A stretch of 64,000 nt of DNA from Vanrija pseudolonga (lineage: Eukaryota > Basidiomycota > Tremellomycetes > Trichosporonales > Trichosporonaceae): the NCBI RefSeq assembly GCF_020906515.1, contig NC_085849.1, positions 372,001-436,000 on the forward strand, in the 5' to 3' direction. The notes below the pieces were generated by a model. The model did not search any database, was not told the origin of the DNA, and saw only the letters and a program-made list of their open reading frames with translations. The position numbers and the translations under genes were made by a program. Position 1 is the stretch's first letter. Each line of letters opens with the position of its first letter. Of the stretch, positions 9,301 through 18,941 are shown one piece after another.

Positions 9301-10177
9301 CCATCCCACATTGGCCCACATCCTAGGTTGTGTGTCTCCGTAACTCTATCCGCAAGCCCCAGACGGCGGTATTCCCGCCTGTGTCCGAATTCCCGCCGAA
9401 GGCATCGACAACGGTGTGTGTGTGCCATACGACGAAGTGCCACTTTGACGCCACCAGCAATACGAAGTCGCACGCTACACCAGGTTTCCATTCTCTGCAT
9501 GATATGTCTCTTATAAATTAGTGATGTATTCCGTTTCTGTAACGCTGTTTGTGATGGGTACTGGGAGCGATCGCCTGCGGCATGGGATACCGATGCGCGT
9601 CACCGCCCAATCTGAGCACTCAGGGCTGGCGTAGACCTAACAATACCAGAAGCATACGGCGGCGTGGGGAACATTGAGGTGTGGCGACTGCTGTCGCCCC
9701 ATTGTCGTCCCCCTTCCTTTCAAATCGTTCCATTCTCGGACAGGGGACGCCAGGCCATCCTGCAACCCACCATGGCATGGCACTCCACTCCCACCCGGCA
9801 TTCCTTTCGAGGCGTGCATTGCGCCACGCCACAAGGCACAAGCGTATGTTTCTTTTGTGTTTGGTATCAGGTACCCACACGGTCCCCACCGAGAAGCATG
9901 CGATGCTGTTCGTGAGGCTCGTGCCGAGCACGAGGCCGAGGGAGCCGAAGACGCTGGGGTGCCTCGTTCCCCATGCCTCGCACGACCGCCGGGTCGACGG
10001 TTAAACCTGTGCCCCCATCTTCTCTACATATCCTTTCATGTATCCATCCTCCTTCTCATTATTACTCTGTTCCGTTCAGCCGCTCGCGTTGCCACCACGG
10101 CTCACACACACATCCACACCTCATCACCCGCTTGGCCCCTTCACTTAGTCTCAACCTCGCGCACCTCGCTCTCTGCG
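9301..10177. other. Spacer and promoter region of family gene B
   Basis: No gene supported. The part from about 9780 to 9890 resembles DNA upstream of gene A (see the element at 9869). A pyrimidine-rich leader runs up to the ATG at 10178, as in genes A and C. Confidence 0.5.
9869..9886 (+). promoter_or_regulatory. Upstream element shared by family genes A and B (copy 2)
   Basis: AGGTACCCACACGGTCCC, 17 of 18 bases identical to 7180-7197, lying 309 nt before the ATG of gene B. Confidence 0.45.
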
Positions 10178-10826
10178 ATGTCGGCGAACACCGGGAAAGC
10201 CAACAAGCGGGCGCTCGACACCTATATCCAGGTGCTGCGCGATATCAACAAGTACCCCGACAAGGCGTATAGCGGGCCAAGGGGGAGCCAGCTTACCCCT
10301 GTCGCCACGAACTGTGGCACGTATATCTCACCTCTATCGCTGCTCGAACCTCACCAATACCCGCGCTCCGTTCTCAGTCTGGACGCCGCTAAACGCGTGC
10401 TCCTTGTCAACGTCTTTGAAGAGACGCGCTTTGATCCGGCGGGGAACGTTCAGACGTTGCCCGGATTCCAATACATGTGAGTATGCCCCGGCCAACACCG
10501 CCAACGATTTCCAGATGCCCGAACATCGACTGCGACCTCGCAAAGGCAGACCACTGGCCCACAATCATCACCGGAATCTTTGAGGATGGCACCCTGAGTG
10601 CCTGCATTGCATGCCTCCGCAAGAAAAGGCAGAACTGCACAATCGAAGGACTGATGATTCCTCTGTACAAGTTTAAGGGTACGTTGAGAACGACCCTGGC
10701 TCTCCGGTGTCCTCTCCCATCTCACCGCCCTCAGGTCAAGAATTCAACCAGGCCAAGTTGTCACGGGCTGTCGAAGAGATCGATCTTGACAAGTACATTA
10801 AGGCGTCCAAGGCACAAGGTGGGTAA
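10178..10826 (+). CDS. Unrecognised paralogue family, gene B (minimal form)
   Basis: Exons 10178-10476, 10515-10678 and 10735-10826 give 184 residues. The introns are 38 and 56 nt, with the same phases as in gene A, and the middle exon is exactly 164 nt in both. Shared blocks are DINKYPDKAY, YPRSVLSLDAAKRVLLVNV, PGFQY, C-x7-HWPTIITGI, C-x2-C-x7-C and the C-terminal RAVEEIDLDKYI. The protein stops soon after this last block, so B may show the ancestral extent of the domain. There is no signal peptide, membrane span or known catalytic motif. The four conserved Cys and the Asp-His pair suggest a metal site or disulphides, which is inference. Confidence 0.82.
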
Positions 10827-11203
10827 TGCAGACGAGAACCCAGTGGAGTAACACTGCCATAAGCTGTGTTCGCGGGCTGAGTTACGGACGGCGACGTGAA
10901 CCGCCTAACGCGAGTGGCGGCGGACGATCACCGGCGCAAAGAGACAGAATGACTCGCCCCGTCTCGCATACACTCGCTCTCCAAGACTTCACCCCGGCTG
11001 GAGCCTCACGAGCACTGTTGCGAACTGTGTCCTTACATATGTAGTATTCGTTGTGGAGTGCGGCAGGAGCCTCAGACTAACCATTGCGCCGTTGGTCAGT
11101 CGGCTTGCCGACCATCGGCACACGTCAGCGTGTCAGCCCTGCAACCAGGAGCACGAAATCTTGTGCCACACATTTATGTCTTCTGACTGATACCATCGCA
11201 CGT
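10827..11203. other. Convergent spacer between gene B and the Asn/Gly-rich gene
   Basis: No gene or repeat recognised. Confidence 0.5.
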
Positions 11204-11743
11204 CTACCAGTTGCTGTTGCCGAAGTTGTTGTTGTTGTTGTTTCCGTAGTTGTTGTTATTGCCACAGTTGCCGTTCCCGTTCCGGTTGCCGTTCCAGTTG
11301 CCATCATTGTTATTGCCGCTGTTCCAGCCGCCACCGTTATTGCCGTTGTTACCATCCCAGCCGCCACCATTGTTATTGTTGTTGTTCCAGCCACCTCCGC
11401 CATTGTTGTTGTTATTGTTGCCCCAGTCGCCGCTCTGGTTGTTGTTATAGTTGTCGCTGTCGCGGCGGTCGTCTCGGTCACGGTGGTGGTGGCGGCCGTC
11501 ATCGCCGTTCCAGTTCCCGTTGCCGTTGTCGTTGTTCCAGTTGTTGCCATCGCTGTTCCAGTTGCCGTTGTTATCGCAGTTGTTGTTGTCGTAGTCGCCG
11601 TCGCGCCGCTCCCTCTCGTGCCGCTCGTGCTTGTGGTGCTCGTGCTCATAGAGGCCGACACCGCCAGCAGCGATTGCGGCCGCGCCAAGGCCAGCCGCGA
11701 GGCCCTCTCCGACCCTCTCGCCGCGATTATGGTCCCAACCCAT
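11204..11743 (-). CDS. Asn/Gly-rich low-complexity protein, prion-like
   Basis: 179 residues. The start at 11743 (MGWDHNRGERVGEGLAAG) is chosen because a TATATAA lies about 145 nt upstream, and the longer open frame would include the promoter. An N-terminal Gly/Ala segment of about 20 residues (AAGLGAAAIAAGGVGLYEHE) is followed by a His/Glu/Arg-rich charged stretch. The rest (about 110 residues) is almost only Asn, Gly, Trp and Asp in motifs such as NNNNGGGW and GNWNG. Asn-rich sequence without hydrophobics other than Trp resembles prion-like or adhesive low-complexity proteins. The repeats use varied AAC/AAT codons, so this is not a simple trinucleotide expansion. The gene sits between family genes B and C but shares no motif with them. 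Function unknown. Confidence 0.7.
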   Translation of the reverse strand: MGWDHNRGERVGEGLAAGLGAAAIAAGGVGLYEHEHHKHERHERERRDGDYDNNNCDNNGNWNSDGNNWNNDNGNGNWNGDDGRHHHRDRDDRRDSDNYNNNQSGDWGNNNNNNGGGGWNNNNNNGGGWDGNNGNNGGGWNSGNNNDGNWNGNRNGNGNCGNNNNYGNNNNNNFGNSNW

Positions 11744-12911
11744 TGTGACTGGGGTGAGCGCAGCGACAGGGGATGTACCTACTGTCTGTGTATGTAGAGT
11801 GGTGTTGGTGGTGGGGAGTAGTAGAGAGGAGTGTGGAAGTGGTGGGGTGTGTGATCGAGTCTGCGAGACGGCTAGGACCCGTCGTCTTATATATCGCGTC
11901 CGAGCGACGTCATTGAGACAGCTGCGTACTGCATCCAACTCGAGGCCCTGGACGTGTGTGGATCGAGGCCACATCCCGACTACAGATCCACACAGGCAAT
12001 CCAGTCAATTCCAACGCCATGAATGCATGTTGCGGGGCAGACATTCTGTGCACAGGTGCCGCTTCACACAGCTCGCACGAACTCGCACGAACCACGCTTC
12101 GCTGTGCTTCACGACACGATGCAACCAGCCTCTTCACATACATTGAGACGCCTATGCTTGGAGACGATATGCAGTGTTGAGTTTACACGCACGCTTAATT
12201 GAGACGGCGACGTCTGAACGAGTTCTGGAGTCGCGAGGGAGGCCGAGACTACGGAGTGTGCCATCCAGCTCGACGTCATCGCCCAGCGGCGGACACTTCC
12301 GTCGGCCCCATCTCATTCAGCGACCGACAATGTGTACAACGTTGATCCCAGACCCGCTAGGCACATAGACGAGCATAGGAACCCATGGTATGCTTTTCAT
12401 CATAGCAACCAGCTGTCCTACAACAGCTTGACGAGATAAAGCGTTGAGATCGCGTCACATACCGAACGATTCCGATGTGGCACATGCCTCCGTACAATCG
12501 TGTAACGTGGCGGAATCCTACGCCCTCCCTCTGTATATGGTATGAACATGAGGCTGAGTACAGGCTGATCTTTCGCAACAGGCCATGCCACGGGCATTGT
12601 CATGCATCCTTTGTCCCCCGTCTGCGTGGGCGGCGGTGCAAGTGGCCCGTGCCCAAAGACGGAGAGAAGCATGTGTATTGTGTATTGTTGTCCTTCTCGC
12701 GCCACCAGCGAGAGGGTGTTCGTTCCCCTCCCCATCCTTTGACCCTCTCCCACATCCATCTTCATCCTCCCACTTCTCCCACTCGTCTGTGTACTTAAGC
12801 CCTTTGGCGTGCACAACTCTCCCCCCTCTCTCTTGCACCATCGGCCTCCTCTCATACCCCGCAGTTGACTCTGACAACGGCATTTCACCCTCAGCCCAAC
12901 AAACAAAAGCA
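11744..12911. other. Divergent spacer, Asn/Gly-rich gene / family gene C
   Basis: 1.17 kb without a supportable gene. It contains the TATA box above and, on the other side, a pyrimidine-rich leader (about 12700-12900) before gene C like those of genes A and B. Confidence 0.5.
11887..11893 (-). promoter_or_regulatory. TATA box of the Asn/Gly-rich gene
   Basis: TATATAA on the minus strand about 145 nt upstream of the chosen ATG at 11743. Confidence 0.45.
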
Positions 12912-13648
12912 ATGCCACCTCCCCCCGTCGTCAGTCCCCCTCACCTTGAGAGGGACCGGGATTATACTGCCGCGCAGCAGCAGTTCATCCGCGATATCAA
13001 CCAATACCCCGACAAGGTATATCAAGGCCAAAACGGATGGGAGCTGAGTCCGGTAGCCATGAGGGCGGGCTATCCCATTGTTCCCTTGAGGAAAACTGGG
13101 CGGGACGAGTTTCCCCGCACAGTGCTTAGGTTCGACGGCGCCACACGTGTCCTCGTCGTAAATGTGCCCAAGGCAGAGCTACATCATCGGAAAGCGAACT
13201 CCTTGCCTTTGTATCGTGTAGAAACCGACATGATGACGTGGCCTGTGATCCCGTGGCCCGGTTTCCAGTACACGTGAGTATCGGTAAAGGAGAGAGGAGC
13301 TCACCAGACAGATATCCCGGTATCGAATGTCGCTATGCCACAGACCACTATTGGCCCACTATCCTCACGGGTGTGAGCCAGAACGGGCAGTTCAACGATT
13401 GCCTGAGGTGCACCATCGACGGCTCTCTCAACTGCAAAGTGGGCGTGCAGAATAGTCATCTGCGCACACGAAAGGGAAAGTCTAGGGCACGTCTTCTCTT
13501 CTTCTATCTAACCTTGGCTACAGACCAACCCTTCAACGAATCGAGGTTGACCGAGCCTGTCGAGGAGATTGATCTGGTGAAGGCCAAGGAGAAGATTGCC
13601 CAGGCGTATCGTGAGCGGCAGTACACAAGGCGCCGCGTCGGTCGTTGA
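12912..13648 (+). CDS. Unrecognised paralogue family, gene C
   Basis: Exons 12912-13273, 13312-about 13475 and 13524-13648. The first intron (38 nt, GTGAGT...CAG) matches genes A and B. At the place where A and B have a GT donor after a 164-nt exon 2, gene C has GGAAAGT, so the homologous donor is lost. The sequence to the AG at 13523 is 48 nt and stop-free. The intron may be retained (232 residues), or spliced from a downstream GTCTTC donor at 13491 that also keeps frame. Shared blocks are DINQYPDKVY, PLRK, FPRTVLRFDGATRVLVVNV, PGFQYT, WPTILTG, C-x2-C-x7-C and EPVEEIDL. The spacer before PGFQY is about 20 residues longer than in B. The C-terminus is basic (RQYTRRRVGR). Function unknown. Confidence 0.78.
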
Positions 13649-14391
13649 GTGACAACGAAGACTACACCGTGCCAAGCGCAAGAAGTCCCATACGACTGTG
13701 CCGCGACTACTTAACCCAACCGTTCCGCAACCACGCCACAAGTCTGTCGACTTCCTCTCCCACCGTCTCCAACTCCGTTCATCTGTGATACATAGCAGCA
13801 CTGCCTCCCCGCCCGCTTTCGAGACGACCACGCCCCCTCCGACCTTCCTGTACATAGCAGTCCCCACTACCTGTGAGCTCCGACCCCGTTATGAGTAGTC
13901 CGTGTCTGCAACGCATTCGTCCTCCAGGCGACCGGTGGGGTGCCACAATGGGCTGCTGACATGCTTCTAAGCTAACCGCTGGCATGTGGTCTGGCTCACA
14001 CTAACCCTGGTGACTGCGAGAGCTTAACGCGATTAGGCTCTGACATCAAATTGTCTGATGGCGGCTGGGTCCAGATTCCATCCTCGAACCAAACAAACAT
14101 TTTTCAAGGAGCCCACCGACGGATCAAATGCGAGATAAAGCGCTCCACTGATGCTTTAAAGGCCAGAATCATCATGCCAGGCTGTCATGCCAGGGTGTCA
14201 TATAGCTCAGCATGCATCGGGAGCTTGGGGCGTGGTGCCAATCGCCCATAAACGAGGCCACCATGGCCCAAAGACAAAGTCGCTAGGCACCTCGTGGCTT
14301 ACGCAGGGTCCGGGCCCGCCGGATCTCGCGAGCCAAGCCTTTACCGCGCTCCCATCGCAACTTTGTCTCTCCATCGCACCCAACGAAACAA
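13649..14391. other. Spacer and promoter of the GT18 gene
   Basis: No gene supported in about 740 nt. Confidence 0.5.
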
Positions 14392-16229
14392 ATGCTGTGG
14401 TCACTCCCGTCGTCGTCGGCCCGGCCAGACGACTATGTGCCGCTCTCGACGCTAGACGAGGGCGAGGACGGCGGCGATGCGCAGGGGCAGGGGCAGCTGT
14501 GAGTCGGCCCATCTCATGCAACGCAGAGCTGACTGTAAGCCCGGCACCGCGATACCAGCGCCGGAGATCGCGCAAGCGCTCCGCGGTGCACTTCGTCAAG
14601 CGGCACATTGTCGGCCTGGGCTCTGCCGCGTTCGGGCTGCTGCTGCTCATCGTGCTCGCGAACACGTTCCACGGGGGTTCGAGCTCGAGCAGCTCGAGCT
14701 CGGGCTCGAGCTCCCCGGCCCCTGCCGAGGAGCAAGCGCCGCCAGCGGCGCCCAGCCCCGCCGACCCCGACGAGCCCCCGGCCCACTGGAACGTGACGAA
14801 GAACCCCTACTTCTCGACGGGGGACACATGGGCGCATAACGTCAAGACGCTGGAGCGGTTAGATCGGTGCAAGCTGCTCGGCCTGCTGGCGAACACGAGC
14901 GCGCCGAATACGCGCTCTGAAGCGGACGAGTCGTTTGCCGCGCTCGAAGGCTGCGGGTGGAACGAGACGACGGTCATCGTGCTCGCGAGCGTGTGGGCGC
15001 ACGATGCCGTCGAGGGGACGAAGAATACCGGCGAGACAGTGTACGCGCAGAGCGTGGTCTCCAGCCTGAATGCCAACGGGTATGCGTACCTGTTTGCGAG
15101 TCTAGGATGGTGAGTAGCCGTGCAGGTGGTCGAGGTCGGGCTCACCTGCTCCAGGATGAACCACGACATGCGCCGCGCAACAGAGTACTACCGCAAGTAC
15201 CCCGACAACGTGCGCCTCATCATCGCGGACCCGGAGCAGATCAACGTGTGCTGGGACAAGGACATGGCCGAGGGGCAGAAATGCCTCAAGACGGAGAGCA
15301 ACACCGACGGCATCCCGGCGTGGAAGATGCTCGGCCTGTGGTGGTGGGACGAGTGAGTGTGTTTCCATATGTCCCAGCTGACGCCTTTGCAGCCCCGGCA
15401 ACCCCCTAGGACCGCGCTTCACCCTCTCCCCGACGGCGCACAACGACAACTTCTTCCTCTCGTACTCGGTCGAGCCGACGTGCAAGCGGCTGCCGTACCT
15501 GCCGCACAGCGACCGCGCGCAGCCGCCGCAGGTGTGGCTGCTGGCCAAGCAGGTCCACTACCTCGGCCCTGTGCCGCCGGGCGCGTTCAGCTGGACGCTC
15601 GACGCGTTACACGACATGAGCGAGGAATACGGTGTGCGCTTTGCCGGCGCGCTCCGCGACGGCATGGAACACCTCGACACGCCCGAGGTGTTTGCCGCCG
15701 TCAAGGCCGCCGGCGTGGTGAATTACCAGCGGCTCGAGAAGATTGCATACTATGAGCAGCTGGCCAACTCGGTGCTCATGCTCGGGGTGGGCAGACCGAG
15801 AATCAGCCCGAGCCCATGGGACGCGCTCTGCCTCGGCCTGCCGTTCATCAACCCCATTCTGAAGTGGGACGAGGCGGACCCGGATAATCGCACGTCGTGG
15901 AAGACGCAGCAGTGGCACATGACGGACATTGAGGAGTGGGTTTGGTGCGTGAGGACGCGAGCTGACGACACCAGGCCGTACGTGTACCATGTGCACGCGC
16001 ACGACATCCCCGGACTCAAACGCGCCGTCAAGGCCGCGCTGGATAACCCCATCGAGTCATACATCCCCGACACGATGCGCTTCGAATGGGTCACGAAGCG
16101 CATGGCCGAGGTCGTCGACTGGGACTGGCGCGCAGAGGGCGTCAAGGTGCTCGAGGCGCGCGTGGCGGCTGGCAACGAGGTAAGCCAGCGTTCGTTGGGC
16201 AGGCTGACCCCCAGACATTCATGCTGTGA
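14392..16229 (+). CDS. Glycosyltransferase family 18-like (MGAT5-type) type II membrane protein
   Basis: Exons approximately 14392-14498, 14540-15109, 15155-15352, 15393-15944, 15975-16179 and 16215-16229, with introns of 41, 45, 40, 30 and 35 nt. A short cytoplasmic N-terminus and basic patch precede one membrane segment (VGLGSAAFGLLLLIVLANTF), then a Ser/Pro-rich stem and a luminal domain. This is the layout of a Golgi glycosyltransferase. The C-terminal block LGVGRPRISPSPWDALCLGL plus PFINPI matches the nucleotide-sugar-binding signature of the GT18 family, which contains the GlcNAc-transferase V that branches N-glycans. The fungal substrate is uncertain. The 30-nt fourth intron carries a CTGAC branch-like site and is in frame, so it could be retained. 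The last exon codes only TFML. Confidence 0.75.
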
Positions 16230-16476
16230 TCGATGGTATCTCCGCGTTAGAGGTTAGATAGGTATCATCTCGATGTATCACTGTATATTACAACACACTA
16301 GGCGCCCTGGCGCGCCTCGTCCCAGTCGTCGTCGTCGAGCTTGCTGTGCCCCGACTCGGCGTCGACAATGTCCCAGTCGACATCGAGCAGGCCAGCCTCG
16401 GCGCGCTCGACCTCGTCGCCACCGCCCACCTCTCCCCCCTCTGCGCGGGAAGGCGCCGCTCCACGAGGCGGCGGCC

Positions 16477-17602
16477 CTACGCCTTCCCGCCGGCGCGAAA
16501 ATCCCCCTCGTCCTTGGTCGGGCTGGGTGTCGCGCGCAGCGTAGAGCTCTCGCGCTCAAACTCGCTGTTCATCTCCTCGGCCGTCAGGTTCATCTTGTCC
16601 AGCCACCGCTGGAGGAGCGACGCGTTGTCGGCTTGCAGCGCAGAGTTGCGCTGCCCAAGGCCCGAGATTTCAATCTGGTACGCGAGGATCTCGTCGTGGA
16701 GGATCTGGGGGGGTTAGGAGCCGACGTTGTGCGGAGCCCTGCGGCCGCTCACCTTGACGTCCTCTTCCCTCATCTTGTACCGCTCTTCCAAGTTACGCTC
16801 CCTCCGGGCGCCCGAATCCCGCGCATCCCGGAGCTCGCGTACCTCCTCTCGCAGGCCGCGCACCTCCTCGTCTCTATCGCGCAGCGCGTCGGCCATTGCG
16901 AGCTGCTTGTTCTGTGCGGCCGCTTGGGTGCGGTACAGCGTCTGCATCTCGGATCTCAGCTGGTTGATCTGCGAGTCGAGCGACGAGAGAAGCTCGCCTT
17001 GGGGCGCGCTGCGCGTGTCAGTGAATCCTGGGGAGTAGAAGCGGCTTGCACCAGCGGCCTGCGCACAGAGCGACATGCCACCGAATCCGGCCGGGAGAAG
17101 CGCGGTGGCTCGGGATGGTGCGATCCGCCAGATGCGGGAGTGAGACCGTCACGCCGCAAGCCGCTGCCACCATCTCACGTCGCCATCGCACTCGGTGGCC
17201 CAATCCCCCCTCCCCAGCGGCCCAATGTACCACCATCACTGGCCAGCCCGTCTACTCGCTCGGCGCATCCGTACCCGCCGACCCCACGGCCCAGACCACC
17301 ACCACTCACCCGTCTCCCGTGCCGACCACCGACGCCCCGCCACGCAACAGCGCGCGATTACGGATCTTGAGGTCGCGTGTCGTCTTCGCCAGGCGCTGGT
17401 CTAGGTGGAGTGTCAGTCAGAGGCTGGGCACGTCGCGCGCGAGCGGCCCAAGCGCGGCCGAGCGCCGAAGGGCAGGTAGGTAGGTCAACTTACACTGCTC
17501 GATAACGTCGCGGAGCGGCTCGCCGGCGTGCTGCGCGCTCAGGAGTCTTGCGCGGATCGTGTTCTGCCATTCTGGTGGGCCAGAGGCTGAGAGTGCCGAC
17601 AT
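16477..17602 (-). CDS. ATG16: Autophagy protein ATG16
   Basis: Exon 1 (17602-17494) encodes PPEWQNTIRARLLSA, the N-terminal Trp/Ile/Arg-Leu block that binds ATG5. Exon 2 starts at 17400 after a 93-nt intron (YQRLAKTTRDLKIRNRALLR). A later exon around 17050-16752 is coiled coil (LRDRDEEVRGLREEVRELRD), and the last exon starts at 16704 (ILHDEILAYQIEI...LLQRWLDKMNLTAEEMN), the hallmark ATG16 C-terminal block. ATG16 dimerises and positions ATG12-ATG5 to lipidate ATG8. I could not settle the acceptor of the exon beginning near 17058. The frame closes at a TAG at 16479-16477, but a second frame continues with a protein-like acidic tail to 16298 (see findings). The start is 196 bp from the divergent Derlin gene. 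Confidence 0.82.
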
Positions 17603-17798
17603 GTTGGGTGATGTAGTCGAGTTGAGAGCGATGTCAACATGGCGTCATGATATGCTGCTCTGCTGGGTGGCAAGTTGGTCGACGCGATTTGATCCCGCTG
17701 TTGTCGTGGATGGATGATCCATCAGTTGGTGGAGGTCGACGACGCGGCCATGGTCAGCATCGCTCTCTTCATCTTCGACGACGACAGCGACGACGACA

Positions 17799-18766
17799 AT
17801 GGAGGCACAAGGGATCGAGCAGTGGATCACGTCAATACCCCCCGTCACTCGGGCGTGGGCGTTTGCCTCCCTCGGCACGAGCGTACTCGTCGTGAGTGCT
17901 ACCCCCCTCATCTCCCAGCGCCAGCCCTCACAGCTCACACGGCAGGAATGCAACATTATCGCGCCGGTACAGCTCTACTTCTCGTGGAAGCTGGCCGTGA
18001 TTGATATGCAGGTGGGTTGTTGACCTCTGTCTGACACGGCCTAACCCACCAGCCATGGCGCTTCCTCACGACGTTCTGCTACCATGGCAACCTGAGCCTC
18101 GACCTCGCGTTCCGGCTCTACTTTGTGTAAGCGCCCCCGCGAGCGACGCCGCTGACCCCAGCATGCGCTACTCGTACCTCCTCGAGACCAACTCGTTTGC
18201 CAACAAGCGCGGCGACTACGTCTGGCTCCTCTTCCTCATCGCGTCGTGCTTGCTCGTGAGTTGTGAGCTTACGACACTTCAACTGACCCCAGGCACTCAC
18301 GCCCTTCCTCACCATGCTCTTCCTCGCCAACTCGCTGAACGGCGCGCTGTCGTATATCTGGTCTCGGCGTAACCCGTCGGTGAAGATGTCGCTCTTCGGC
18401 GTCATTACGTGAGCTTTGAACTCTTAGACCAGAAGCTGACGCCCAGCATCACGGCCCCTTACGTCCCCTTCGTGCTCGTCGGCCTGTCGTGGTTCCTCCA
18501 CGGCGGGTTCAACGACGCCATCAGCGATATTGTGAGGCCACGAAGCTTTAGTTACTGAGTAAGAAGCTGACCCCTCGCCCAGCTCGGCATCCTCGTCGGC
18601 CACACGTACATCTTCCTCCAGGACTACTGGCCGCGCGAGATGTGGTCCTCGACAGGCAAGGGGAGCATCGAGACGCCCCGGTTTGTGTGAGTCAGCTAAC
18701 TTCATCCCTGCGCCCAGCTGACAAGCTCAGGAAACGCCTCTTTGGCCAGCCCGACCGCACATAGCC
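17799..18766 (+). CDS. DER1: Derlin, ER-associated degradation rhomboid-like pseudoprotease
   Basis: Eight small exons: 17799-17891, 17946-18011, 18053-18126, 18162-18255, 18293-18408, 18447-18531, 18583-18686 and 18733-18766. The introns are 35-54 nt, several with CTGAC near the acceptor. The product (about 221 residues) starts MEAQGIEQWITSIPPVTRAW and contains PWRFLTTFCYHG, the WR motif of derlins, then RYSYLLE, several hydrophobic spans and GHTYIFLQDYWP. Derlins thin the ER membrane and help retrotranslocate misfolded proteins to the proteasome. The short C-terminus (RLFGQPDRT) lacks an obvious SHP p97-binding box, resembling yeast Der1 more than the longer Dfm1 type. It shares a 196-bp divergent promoter region with ATG16. 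Confidence 0.92.
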
Positions 18767-18941
18767 TCGCCGTGCTTTCCGCGGCGCGCGAGCACCTCCG
18801 TGGGGCCACCGGGGTGTCACCGCCCCCTCCCACGCCTCCTGGAGCTCCAACGCCCTGTACCACCACCACCAGCCATAGACCCCTGTATCCAGCATCATCG
18901 CGAGCAGAGCCATGCATATATGCCATTGTTGTGTCCCAAGT

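Noticed and set aside
11125-11688. Thr/Ala-rich minus-strand frame overlapping the Asn/Gly-rich gene
   Set aside because: An alternative frame of the same low-complexity DNA; it lacks the TATA-supported start and has a simple repeat composition caused by the repeats.
12585-13277. Upstream-extended gene C starting at 12585
   Set aside because: The added 109 residues are translated pyrimidine-rich leader (Ser/Pro/Leu), as also seen before genes A and B; the ATG at 12912 fits the family alignment.
14207-14665. 152-codon minus-strand frame opposite the GT18 start
   Set aside because: Shadow of the first GT18 exons and the leader; no recognisable content.
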